A stretch of DNA of 64,000 nucleotides from Paenibacillus sp. 1_12 (GTDB lineage Bacteria > Bacillota > Bacilli > Paenibacillales > NBRC-103111): positions 310,001-374,000 of the forward strand of contig NZ_FOTE01000006.1 of NCBI RefSeq assembly GCF_900114475.1, in the 5' to 3' direction. Shown in pieces: positions 8,851 to 17,019 of this stretch. How positions within the stretch are numbered: position 1 is the first letter of the stretch; every line of letters begins with the position of its first letter. The notes under the pieces were generated by a model. The model was not told the origin of the DNA. It worked only from the letters and a program-made list of their open reading frames with translations, and made no database searches. The translations under genes were made by a program, and so were the position numbers.

Positions 8851-9447
8851 TTACATTTCCAGCTGTAACATTTCATGCCTTAGCTCCAACAACCTTTCTT
8901 TGCTAGTATGAATGGCTTCCGAATCGTTGGCTTGAAGCGCATCCTGCAGACTCATAAGCTCGTAATCGAGCTCCATACGCAGAACAGGGATACGATCGTC
9001 CAGACGCTTAGATCGGAACGCCTGCATCATTTCATCCAATGTGACTCCAGATTCCTTTTGGAATAGCACTTTATGCTCCACCCCCGAGATTTCTACCATC
9101 CGGATAATTTCACCAAACATAATATTTTCAATCAAAATTTGTCTGTCCTTGAAACGTTTGACGATTGCATGACCGCGAGTATCACCAATCATTTTTTCCA
9201 TCAACTCAGCGAGCTTCTCATCCTTAAAAGAATAGTTGCCAACAATTTTATAGCGATCTCCCAGCCGTTGGAACTTCAGCTTTACCAGCTTTCTGCCGGT
9301 ACGAATCGATACGATAAATTGCTGATCGCTTTCATTCCAATACAATGAGTAGCCTTCCTGTATAAGCGCCTTAATGAAATTACGGATTAGCCGACGGTCA
9401 AATCGTAACTCAAGGTTGCAGTATTCAACTTCATGACTCTTACTCAC
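8851..9447 (-). CDS. conserved-looking cytoplasmic protein of unknown function
   Basis: About 198 residues from a GTG at 9447, chosen because GGAGGGG lies 7 bases upstream; the frame is open to 9501 but lacks a better site. It is a charged soluble protein with basic beta-rich N-terminal segments (FIVSIRTGRKLVKLKFQRLGDRYKIVG) and a C-terminal helical part rich in Glu and Leu (ELDYELMSLQDALQAND). There is no signal peptide or recognisable catalytic motif. It is flanked by its own terminator and an AT-rich upstream region, so it is probably monocistronic. Function unknown. Confidence 0.7.
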   Translation of the reverse strand: MSKSHEVEYCNLELRFDRRLIRNFIKALIQEGYSLYWNESDQQFIVSIRTGRKLVKLKFQRLGDRYKIVGNYSFKDEKLAELMEKMIGDTRGHAIVKRFKDRQILIENIMFGEIIRMVEISGVEHKVLFQKESGVTLDEMMQAFRSKRLDDRIPVLRMELDYELMSLQDALQANDSEAIHTSKERLLELRHEMLQLEM

Positions 9448-9651
9448 GGCAATCCCCTCCAATATATGCTTGGCACTCATTGTGAATTTGTTGCGCCACA
9501 ATCGACGACAACCAATAGTGACAAAACGATTACTCCATTTTTCGAATGAATAGTCAGAAGATTCAGTTACTTATTGCTATTTTATTATGAATTTTATGTT
9601 TTGGCAACTTGCTTTATTAATTAATTGTTATTTATTTTTTTGAAAGCAAAC

Positions 9652-9680
9652 AAATCGCCCGGAATATAGCCCAGACGATT
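9652..9680 (-). terminator. probable terminator of the stalk-domain gene
   Basis: On the minus strand AATCGTCTGGG and CCGGGCGATT form an imperfect stem followed by TTGTTTGCTTTC, downstream of the 9711 stop. Confidence 0.5.
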
Positions 9681-9710
9681 CTCTGTTAAAGACTTATGTT
9701 CGTTTTACCT

Positions 9711-10676
9711 TTATTTTTGAGCCGATTGTCTTATCGCTTCTTCTTCCCTAGCCTTTTTCGCTTCATCTTCTTTACGTGTAACTTCACGTTCTAGTTGGTC
9801 ATCCAAATCCGTCCAGCCGTAAGTATTAATCGTATAGCCATCCGAGCCATCCACCAATTTTTCCTCCATTTTGGTTAAGATCAGCTTGGTTGAGATAAAG
9901 TGGTTAATCGTAAATTTGGAACTTGACCTGGTTTGATAAAATAAATATTCATACATGTTCTCTGTTCCCAACTTTTCAATCATAATCGGTGTGTTCGTAA
10001 ATGAAATATCGTCCGTACGATTACTCGCACTATCTTTAACATACGTTTGAAGCGCCTTAATTCTATTGGTATTAACTTCGCCGGAAATTACATAACGCTC
10101 ATATCCACTTTGGATCGGTGTCGGCATCTGCTTTAAGCGCTTTTTCATTTCAGGCTCACTTATGTAAATGGCTCCGGTCAGTTTTTCTTTGGATTGCTTC
10201 AAGCCGTTCGTATCAATCCCCATTTTCCTCACATCGGAAAGACGATAATAGATCAAATTATTTCGCACTCCTGTACCCTCATCGGCGTAAGCCAGCATCA
10301 ATGGATATTCAGCTCCCAAATAATTAACCTTGATGGAGTAAGGGTTGCGAAATTTAAATTCTTCAATGGACTGATCCTTCTCAACGACCGGCTGCTCAGG
10401 ATTGATCCGACTGTTAATGAAGATCGTTTTAGTCGCATCTTTCCAAATAATGCTTGCTCCCAGCAAATTGCCTATCTCCTTCAAAGATAAGTAGGTTTTA
10501 TCTGCATACACTATTGTTGGACTCTCTAATTGTATCGGTTTTCCATCGAGCACCACATTGAAATCAGGACGTAAATAGGCGTCGACCCGTTGAAGCACAT
10601 CCTCTGCATATACACCAGCCGTGAATGCAGTTGTCAATAGAGTTCCCGTAATCAGCACGCGTTTCCATCGTTTCAT
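9711..10676 (-). CDS. secreted stalk-domain protein (copper amine oxidase N-terminal type)
   Basis: The 321-residue product starts with a signal peptide (KRWKRVLITGTLLTTAFTAGVYAED). The mature N-terminus has the stalk-domain pattern (FNVVLDGKPIQL, TYLSLKEIGNLLGASIIWKD, TIFIN) found in many Paenibacillus exported proteins. The rest is not recognised, and the C-terminus ends in a charged helix (DDQLEREVTRKEDEAKKAREEEA). It probably acts at the cell surface. It is divergently oriented from the ABC importer at 10.9 kb, and two other stalk-domain proteins occur in the window. Confidence 0.78.
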   Translation of the reverse strand: MKRWKRVLITGTLLTTAFTAGVYAEDVLQRVDAYLRPDFNVVLDGKPIQLESPTIVYADKTYLSLKEIGNLLGASIIWKDATKTIFINSRINPEQPVVEKDQSIEEFKFRNPYSIKVNYLGAEYPLMLAYADEGTGVRNNLIYYRLSDVRKMGIDTNGLKQSKEKLTGAIYISEPEMKKRLKQMPTPIQSGYERYVISGEVNTNRIKALQTYVKDSASNRTDDISFTNTPIMIEKLGTENMYEYLFYQTRSSSKFTINHFISTKLILTKMEEKLVDGSDGYTINTYGWTDLDDQLEREVTRKEDEAKKAREEEAIRQSAQK

Positions 10677-10787
10677 TCGCTATCCAAACCTTTCTTGTTC
10701 ATGAATTGTTGGTACCCTGTAAGGCTGTATATTTTTCAATTAGACTACTTCGGCACGATGAACCTTTTCTCCTTCATAAATTTTATA

Positions 10788-10815
10788 TTGACAAATATGC
10801 TAATTCCGATAGAAT
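10788..10815 (+). promoter_or_regulatory. sigma-A-type promoter of the ABC importer operon
   Basis: TTGACA (10788-10793) and TAGAAT (10810-10815) are 16 bases apart, about 80 bases before the first gene. ATTCCGATAGAAT across the -10 is an imperfect inverted repeat reminiscent of Rrf2/CymR-type sulfur-control sites; that assignment is speculative. Confidence 0.6.
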
Positions 10816-10892
10816 AGGTTGGTATATACTATTAGTGTGATCTTTCAAAAGAAAACTAACTTGTACGGAGTTCATGGAGGAGTGAGCAACAC

Positions 10893-11732
10893 ATGATTGA
10901 AATCAAGAATATCAGCAAGACGTTTCAGCAGCGAACCGGCGGCACATTCACCGCTATCGACAATGTCTCTTTAACGATTCAAAAAGGGGAATTCGTCTCC
11001 TTGCTGGGACCATCCGGCTGCGGAAAATCCACACTCTTAAATTTGGTTGCAGGACTTGAGCATGCGGAGCAGGGAAAGATAACCGTCAACGGTAAAGACT
11101 GCAGCACTCCTGGACCTGATCGTGTCGTGGTATTTCAGGAACACGCTCTGTTTCCATGGCTAACCGTGCTCGACAATGTAGCATTCGGGCTTAAGCAAAA
11201 AGGAATAGGTAAAAAGGAACGCGAGGAAATGGCACGGGAACAAATCAAGTCTGTACACTTAAGCCGATTTGCAGATCGTTATCCGCATGAGCTGTCAGGC
11301 GGGATGAAGCAACGAGCGGCTATTGCACGCGCTTTGGCGATGGACCCTGAGATCCTGTTGATGGATGAACCATTTGCTGCATTGGATGAACAAACCAGGC
11401 TTATTTTACATAAAGAGCTGGAAGAGATCTGGATGCGTACCAAGAAAACGATTCTATTCATCACCCACAATATACGTGAAGCTGTTATTTTATCTGACCG
11501 AGTTCTCGTCATGTCGACAAGACCTGGTACCATAAAAAAAGAATTTGCCGTTCAGGCAGAACGTCCAAGAGATGCATCCGACCCACTTCTTCACCATACG
11601 GAAACCAACATCATGGAAGTTCTTGCCGATGAGTTGGAAAAAGTCGTAAAGGAGGAGATGGGCGATGAGTACAGCCTTAAGAAGAACACTCTTTCTGATC
11701 GTAGTTCTAATAGCATGGGAAGCGGGATTTAG
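10893..11732 (+). CDS. ABC transporter ATP-binding protein, nitrate/sulfonate/taurine type (SsuB/TauB-like)
   Basis: Energises import by the downstream permease. Walker A GPSGCGKST (residues 39-47), the Q-loop VFQEHALFPW, the signature LSGGMKQR and Walker B ILLMDEPFAALD are all intact, as is the ITHNIREAV switch histidine. The ATG has GGAGG upstream. The frame extends 68 bases into the permease gene, giving a 279-residue protein with a low-complexity Ser-rich tail (KKNTLSDRSSNSMGSGI) about 20 residues longer than typical. The substrate cannot be fixed from sequence; an aliphatic sulfonate or nitrile/pyrimidine precursor is possible. Confidence 0.88.
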   Translation: MIEIKNISKTFQQRTGGTFTAIDNVSLTIQKGEFVSLLGPSGCGKSTLLNLVAGLEHAEQGKITVNGKDCSTPGPDRVVVFQEHALFPWLTVLDNVAFGLKQKGIGKKEREEMAREQIKSVHLSRFADRYPHELSGGMKQRAAIARALAMDPEILLMDEPFAALDEQTRLILHKELEEIWMRTKKTILFITHNIREAVILSDRVLVMSTRPGTIKKEFAVQAERPRDASDPLLHHTETNIMEVLADELEKVVKEEMGDEYSLKKNTLSDRSSNSMGSGI

Positions 11733-12435
11733 AATATTTGATTGGGGCTGGAAATTCCCCTCTGTTGTCCAAACTGCCCAAGCGTTCTATGACGGCTTTG
11801 TTCATGGTCAGTTGTTGGAAGCAACCCTACAGAGCATACGCAGGCTGCTGACGGCGTTTGTACTCGCAATATCGATTGGTGTTACTCTCGGCTTTTTATT
11901 CGCCAGATACCGCTTTTTGGACGATACCCTCGGCTTCCTCGTCGTTGCCCTGCAAACCGTCCCAAGTATCGCCTGGCTGCCTTTTGCTATTATCTGGTTC
12001 GGAATGAACGACTTTTCCGTCGTATTCATTACTACACTTGGTGCAACCTGGACTATGGCTATGTCGAGTCGAACCGGTATTATGAATATACCTCCTTTAT
12101 ACCTGAAAGCGGCACGAACGATGGGTACGGGCAACGGCTTCAAGATGTTTTACCAGGTTATGGTCCCTGCTGCCTTCCCTCATATGATAACGGGAGTTCG
12201 TGTTGCATGGGCATTTGCCTGGCGGGCACTAGTATCCGGAGAGTTGATAGCCAAAGGTGTTGGCCTTGGTCAGCTGCTCCAGGATGGAAGAAGCTTATCC
12301 GATACCGCTTTGATGCTGTGTGTAGTTATCATTATTGCCGTCTTGGGTACACTTTCCGACCATTTTTGCTTCAAACGGTTGGAGGATACAATTTTAGTTC
12401 GCTACGGCCTAGCCGAGAATAAAAATAAAAAATAG
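11665..12435 (+). CDS. ABC transporter permease, SsuC/TauC-like
   Basis: A 256-residue integral membrane protein with about six hydrophobic helices and the EAA loop (YLKAARTMGTGNGFKMFYQVMVPAAFP) that docks on the ATPase. The ATG at 11665 follows AAGGAGGAG inside the ATPase gene, so translation of the two is coupled. It forms the channel for the importer with the lipoprotein encoded next. Confidence 0.88.
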   Translation: MSTALRRTLFLIVVLIAWEAGFRIFDWGWKFPSVVQTAQAFYDGFVHGQLLEATLQSIRRLLTAFVLAISIGVTLGFLFARYRFLDDTLGFLVVALQTVPSIAWLPFAIIWFGMNDFSVVFITTLGATWTMAMSSRTGIMNIPPLYLKAARTMGTGNGFKMFYQVMVPAAFPHMITGVRVAWAFAWRALVSGELIAKGVGLGQLLQDGRSLSDTALMLCVVIIIAVLGTLSDHFCFKRLEDTILVRYGLAENKNKK

Positions 12436-12465
12436 CGACAATTTATAAAAAGGGAGAGTTCATCA

Positions 12466-13530
12466 ATGAAAAAACAAGGTTCACTGTTATTGGCCCTGCT
12501 GTTAGTCACCGTACTGGTTCTATCTGCATGCGGCAAAAAAGAAGAGCCAACCGCTCCTGCTGCTGGAGGAGCCGCTGCTCCGCAAGCACCAACAGCATCG
12601 ACAGTCCGCATCGGGATATTCAAGAATGTTACCCACGCAGCAGGTTACGTTGCTTTGGAACAAGGTTTGTTCCAAAAAGCATGGGGAGATAAAGTTAAAA
12701 TCGAGGTTGTCGGCTTTGACAACGGCTCCGATTTCTCAACAGCGCTAGCTACAGATCAAATCGATCTGGGGTATACAGGACCTGGACCCGCTACCAACCA
12801 ATTCGTTAAAAGTAAGAACTTCCGGATCGTCAGCGGATCAACGAATGGTGGAGCTGTATTGGTAGCAGCTAAAGATTCTGGCATCACAAGCCCTAAGGAT
12901 CTGCTTGGTAAAACTGTTGCAATCCCGACTAAAGGCAGCACGAACGAAATTTCACTGCGCCTGCTGCTTCAGCAAAATAATTTAAAAATCACTACAGATA
13001 AAACCGGTGTAAATATCATTGCACGTGCACCTGCAGACACCATGGTAGCTATGCGTCAAAAAGAAATTGATGCTACTCTTGTTCCAGAACCTTGGGGCAC
13101 ACAAATGGAGCAAGAAGGTGTAGGCAAAATCATCGTAGATTGGGACAAAATCCCACCAAACAATGGTAACTATCCTTTGACTTTGCTTGCTGTAAGCGAC
13201 AAGTTCCTGAAGGATCACCGTGAAATGACAAAGCAAGCGATTAAAGCCAATGCAGAGGCTGTTGATTTTATTAAGAAAAATCCAGATAAATCATATGAGC
13301 TTATTAACAATCGTCTGAAAGCTTTGAGTGGTAAAGGCATGGAAATCAACCTGATTAAAGCATCTCTGGGTCGTTTTAGCTTAACCACAGATGTAAGCAA
13401 GGAAGCCATCGAAGAAATGGCTAAGGTATCTATCGATGCCGGATATATTAAAGACGTAAAGAAGGAAGAGCTTGATCTGAGCAAGTTTGTGGATCTGACC
13501 CTGTTAAATGAAGTAAAAGCAGGCAAATAA
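12466..13530 (+). CDS. ABC transporter substrate-binding lipoprotein, SsuA/TauA-like
   Basis: The 354-residue protein has a lipoprotein signal with lipobox LSAC (Cys near residue 22), an Ala/Pro/Gly-rich linker and an NMT1/SsuA-type periplasmic-binding fold (TVRIGIFKNVTHAAGYVALEQGLFQK, DLGYTGPGPATNQFV, VAIPTKGSTNEISLR). It would be anchored to the outer face of the membrane and deliver substrate to the permease. GGGAG lies before the ATG. It is the third and last gene of the operon, followed by a strong hairpin terminator. Confidence 0.88.
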   Translation: MKKQGSLLLALLLVTVLVLSACGKKEEPTAPAAGGAAAPQAPTASTVRIGIFKNVTHAAGYVALEQGLFQKAWGDKVKIEVVGFDNGSDFSTALATDQIDLGYTGPGPATNQFVKSKNFRIVSGSTNGGAVLVAAKDSGITSPKDLLGKTVAIPTKGSTNEISLRLLLQQNNLKITTDKTGVNIIARAPADTMVAMRQKEIDATLVPEPWGTQMEQEGVGKIIVDWDKIPPNNGNYPLTLLAVSDKFLKDHREMTKQAIKANAEAVDFIKKNPDKSYELINNRLKALSGKGMEINLIKASLGRFSLTTDVSKEAIEEMAKVSIDAGYIKDVKKEELDLSKFVDLTLLNEVKAGK

Positions 13531-13543
13531 TACGGTAAAGTCT

Positions 13544-13586
13544 AAAAGCCCTTCGAGCATCTGAATGATGCCTTGAAGGGCTTTTT
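13544..13586. terminator. bidirectional terminator between the importer and the rifampicin-phosphotransferase-like gene
   Basis: AAAAGCCCTTCGAGCAT pairs with ATGCCTTGAAGGGCTTTT around a 7-base loop; T-run on one side and A-run on the other serve both convergent genes. Confidence 0.85.
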
Positions 13587-16265
13587 TCACGACTTGAAAC
13601 TTGAATTCAAGACCACTACATATCCGTGGGTGCCATCGAGACGGATCAGGTCTCCATCATGAATCAGCTTGGTTGCATCATCAATGCCTACAACAGCTGG
13701 AAGCCCGTATTCGCGTGCAACGACAGCACCATGCGTCATTAATCCACCGACTTCCATCACCAGACCGACACACGAGTGAAATAATGGCGTCCAGCCTGGA
13801 TCTGTATAGGGCGCAATTAATATTTCACCCTTGTTCAATTTAGCTTCCTCAGGCCGTAGTACAACGCGAGCAATACCTTCTACAACCCCTGCTGAAACAG
13901 GTGTTCCGACTAGCGCATGCTCTGGTGCAGCTTTCTGACTACGGCTGCCCGTAATGATTTCTCCCTCGCTTGTCATCAGACGCGGCGGCGTTAGGGACCT
14001 AAAGTACTCATATTCCTGTTTACGTGAGTCAATTATTTGGGAAAGATGCTCAATAGGCCTTCCTTCCGTCAACTGCAGCAGCTCATCTAAGGACAAATAA
14101 AAGACATCCTCGCGTTCCAACAGCACACCGGTTTGTTTCAAGCTCTGCGCTTCCTTCAGAATGGACTCCCGGAATAAGCCAAAATGCTGCATCATCAAAT
14201 ATTTAGGATGCTCTCGTAAACACATCAAATCACGAAATACTCGCATCAGGCGGCGCATCAGTCTTTTTTTGAACCATCCGAAGGATTGCCTACCGATCCG
14301 TTCTAATAAATCATCAGCGGCCGCTTGCGCTTCTAATGCGCCTTGTGCGAATCGCTCCCGATGCTCCTTTGGCTTCATGGCTCTCATATGGCTTTCAATC
14401 GAGGGAAGTAGTGAGCTGGCGTCCTCTCCCCATCTTGGACGAGTAATATCGATTTCACCGGCACAGCGCATGCCATACAGCTGGATAAAGCGGTCCCATC
14501 CCGCTAAAAAGTGGGATCCCCCTTCAACGGTCAAAAGATCCTCACGAAAGCTGGATACGTTGCCCTCATGAATCAGCCTGATTACTTCCGGATAGGGTCT
14601 CGCTAAATCTGCCAAATCTCCAATCATCAGTCCCATCTCACTGGTGACGTTACCAGTCAGCGATTTATTCAGGGTATGGATAACTTCCTTATCATTTAAC
14701 CATCTTATAGCAAGTTCTTGAATCAATTTTGAGGCAATCACACCCGACAATGGATACGCCATCAATTGTTGAAATAACGAACGCAGCAGCTTACCAGCGT
14801 GTTCTTGTACCCAAATTACCCGAGTCGTACCACTTACATCTGGCAATTGATCCTTGCTTGATTGGAACGAGGATCTTAACCACCTGTTGACGGTGTGAAT
14901 CGCTTGTGATGTATCAGCAAACACAAGATTATTAACAACTCTCCCAAACAAAGGAGCGACAAAACGGGCCACCTGCATAGGAAGTCCTTTGGGTTGTTTC
15001 AAGCCTTGAACGAATGCATCTCGTTGAACGAAATCGCCTACTCCGATGCCTATCATTTCATCCACACCTTTCAACACCTTAGGCACAATGTTTCGTGCGG
15101 GCTTGAGTGTGAGTATGGGGGTGATATCGATAAACATTCTTCCGCCTGCACGATAGGTGAACCGACTTTCAACTTGAACTGCAGGCTTTCCAAAAGGAAA
15201 CATCGTCTGCCAAATTGACAGCGCCATTGGCTTCATCGCATCCGGCATCATCTGCTGGTGACCGAATGATAGGAGAATATGCGGGGATTCCCCCTGATCT
15301 GTCAACACTTGGGGCAGTGGGTATAAAGAGGTAATCGGTCTACTCTGAACCAGGAAGAGAGTCCCCTCCGCCAAACACCATTCCATATCTTGATCCGCAC
15401 CATAATGAGCTTTGACGCTTTCACCGAGAGAGGCCAGCTGTTTAATTTTCGAATCCTCAAGCGCCTGCCTGTTTTGCATGTCATCAGGCAGATCCTTTGT
15501 AACGGTTCCACCCTCCGGTAATGAGAAAATAGCAAGCTTCTTTTTAGCTATTTTTTTAGAAATGATCGTTCCCGCGCGCACCTGATATAAATCAGCTGAA
15601 ACCAATCCAGAAACAAGAGCCTCTCCAAGTCCAAAGCTTGCATCTATAGACAAGGTTCCCCGATGTCCACTAATCGGATCAGCTGTGAACATAATCCCAG
15701 ATACTTCAGGGAACACCATCTGCTGAACAACAACGGAGAGCAGCACCGTTCGGTGATCAAATCGATTTTTGGCGCGATAGGAAATAGCCCGATCCGTGAA
15801 CAATGAAGCCCAGCATTGACGGATAGCTTGCAGCAGCTGCTCTCTTCCTTTTACATTTAAATAAGTATCCTGCTGTCCCGCAAATGAGGCCGTTGGAAGA
15901 TCCTCGGCTGTCGCGCTGGAACGTACAGCATACGCATGATCTTTTCCAGATTGCTCCCAGCTGTTTAGGATTTCAACAACAATGGCTTCAGGAATCGATA
16001 CCGTCACCAGATGATTCCGTATCTTTTGCCCAAGCTCGGTTATTGCACCCAGATGATCGGCTTCTATTCCATCCAACTGATGAAAATAAGCTGCCATTTG
16101 GTCGCTTTGTCGGATAAACTCGCGATATGCTGCAGTTGTTACACAAAACCCAGGAGGCACCGGAAACCCAGCCCGCGTCATTTCACCCAGATTTGCGCCT
16201 TTTCCGCCTACAATCGGCAAGCTGGATTTATCGATCTGTGTAAAATCAAGAACGTATCCTTTCAT
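13587..16265 (-). CDS. PEP-synthase-like phosphotransferase, rifampicin phosphotransferase (Rph/YvkC) family
   Basis: About 892 residues from an ATG at 16265. An N-terminal ATP-grasp PEP-synthase domain (VGGKGANLGEMTRAGFPVP; AVRSSATAEDLPTASFAGQQ; MVFPEVSGIMFTADP) occupies roughly the first 320 residues, then comes a long helical middle domain, and last a swivelling phosphohistidine domain with the catalytic His in LMTHGAVVAREYGLPAVVG. This architecture and the FGHQQMMPDAMKPM segment match Rph/YvkC proteins, which phosphorylate rifamycins, rather than housekeeping PEP synthase. A TetR gene with a perfect operator lies 14 bp upstream. The true substrate is unproven. Confidence 0.82.
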   Translation of the reverse strand: MKGYVLDFTQIDKSSLPIVGGKGANLGEMTRAGFPVPPGFCVTTAAYREFIRQSDQMAAYFHQLDGIEADHLGAITELGQKIRNHLVTVSIPEAIVVEILNSWEQSGKDHAYAVRSSATAEDLPTASFAGQQDTYLNVKGREQLLQAIRQCWASLFTDRAISYRAKNRFDHRTVLLSVVVQQMVFPEVSGIMFTADPISGHRGTLSIDASFGLGEALVSGLVSADLYQVRAGTIISKKIAKKKLAIFSLPEGGTVTKDLPDDMQNRQALEDSKIKQLASLGESVKAHYGADQDMEWCLAEGTLFLVQSRPITSLYPLPQVLTDQGESPHILLSFGHQQMMPDAMKPMALSIWQTMFPFGKPAVQVESRFTYRAGGRMFIDITPILTLKPARNIVPKVLKGVDEMIGIGVGDFVQRDAFVQGLKQPKGLPMQVARFVAPLFGRVVNNLVFADTSQAIHTVNRWLRSSFQSSKDQLPDVSGTTRVIWVQEHAGKLLRSLFQQLMAYPLSGVIASKLIQELAIRWLNDKEVIHTLNKSLTGNVTSEMGLMIGDLADLARPYPEVIRLIHEGNVSSFREDLLTVEGGSHFLAGWDRFIQLYGMRCAGEIDITRPRWGEDASSLLPSIESHMRAMKPKEHRERFAQGALEAQAAADDLLERIGRQSFGWFKKRLMRRLMRVFRDLMCLREHPKYLMMQHFGLFRESILKEAQSLKQTGVLLEREDVFYLSLDELLQLTEGRPIEHLSQIIDSRKQEYEYFRSLTPPRLMTSEGEIITGSRSQKAAPEHALVGTPVSAGVVEGIARVVLRPEEAKLNKGEILIAPYTDPGWTPLFHSCVGLVMEVGGLMTHGAVVAREYGLPAVVGIDDATKLIHDGDLIRLDGTHGYVVVLNSSFKS

Positions 16266-16279
16266 CACACACACGCTCC

Positions 16280-16855
16280 TCAATCATTGTTATGAATTCG
16301 AAGGCCCTCTGTAAACATAACAAGCAGCGTTTCTGCCACATCAGTAGTTGAAAATCCATGCTTCGCTGCAAAATCAGGACGCAAAAAGGTCTGAACACTT
16401 TCCGACATGAGCACAGCCGCTACTCGCGGATCGACATCTCGAATCACACCCGCCTCCTGAGCTTGAACCAGCAGTTTTTCTATAAAAGTAAGCTGCCCGG
16501 AGCGAAAAGCCTCAATATGTGCCCATAGTTCAGGAATATATTTCTGGACATCCTCCAGGAACACTGGATTCAGCTTTACAATCTCTTGTTTGACTCCCTG
16601 AAGTGTGTCTCTTAAAATGTGAAGCGGATCGCCATCCATCTGTGTGGATTCGGCAATTTTATTCCTAATCGCAGCCATAGTGTTCTCCAGTACAGCAGCA
16701 GCGATCTGCTCCTTTCCGTCGAAATACAAATACAATGTTTTCTTGCTCATGCCAAGTTTTGTCGCCAGATCACTTAGAGTCACATAACGATATCCATTTA
16801 TTTGAAATAACTCCGTTGCTATTTGTATGATACGTATGCGCATAGCTTCGTCCAC
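16280..16855 (-). CDS. TetR-family transcriptional regulator
   Basis: Residues near the N-terminus form the TetR HTH (IIQIATELFQINGYRYVTLSDLATKLGMSKKTLYLYF); the remainder is a helical ligand-binding domain. A GTG start at 16855 is preferred because GGAGG lies about 8 bases upstream, giving 191 residues. It is the first gene of an operon with the Rph-like enzyme 14 bases downstream. A 28-bp inverted repeat between its promoter and start suggests it represses both genes until a ligand binds. Confidence 0.9.
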   Translation of the reverse strand: MDEAMRIRIIQIATELFQINGYRYVTLSDLATKLGMSKKTLYLYFDGKEQIAAAVLENTMAAIRNKIAESTQMDGDPLHILRDTLQGVKQEIVKLNPVFLEDVQKYIPELWAHIEAFRSGQLTFIEKLLVQAQEAGVIRDVDPRVAAVLMSESVQTFLRPDFAAKHGFSTTDVAETLLVMFTEGLRIHNND

Positions 16856-16884
16856 AATAATGCCCTCCACAGCCTTGAAACCAA

Positions 16885-16941
16885 GGAAACTATATTAGTT
16901 TTTATAGTTTCCATTGTATATAAAAAATCCGTTCATGTCAA
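16885..16941 (-). promoter_or_regulatory. promoter and TetR operator of the tetR/rph-like operon
   Basis: On the minus strand TTGACA (16941-16936) and TACAAT (16918-16913) are spaced by 17 bases. Immediately downstream, GGAAACTATA (16885-16894) and TATAGTTTCC (16903-16912) form a perfect 10-bp inverted repeat with an 8-base spacer, overlapping the transcription start. Confidence 0.8.
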
Positions 16942-16976
16942 TTTACTTATCCTGTGTTGCTATCAGCATCAAATCA

Positions 16977-17008
16977 AAGGACAGCTAACCCCATGATTAG
17001 CTGTCCTT
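16977..17008 (-). terminator. terminator of the heparinase locus
   Basis: A perfect 12-bp stem, AAGGACAGCTAA with TTAGCTGTCCTT, around an 8-base loop just after the last gene of the glycan locus; the flanking T-run is weak. Confidence 0.7.
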
Positions 17009-17019
17009 CTCTCAAACCT

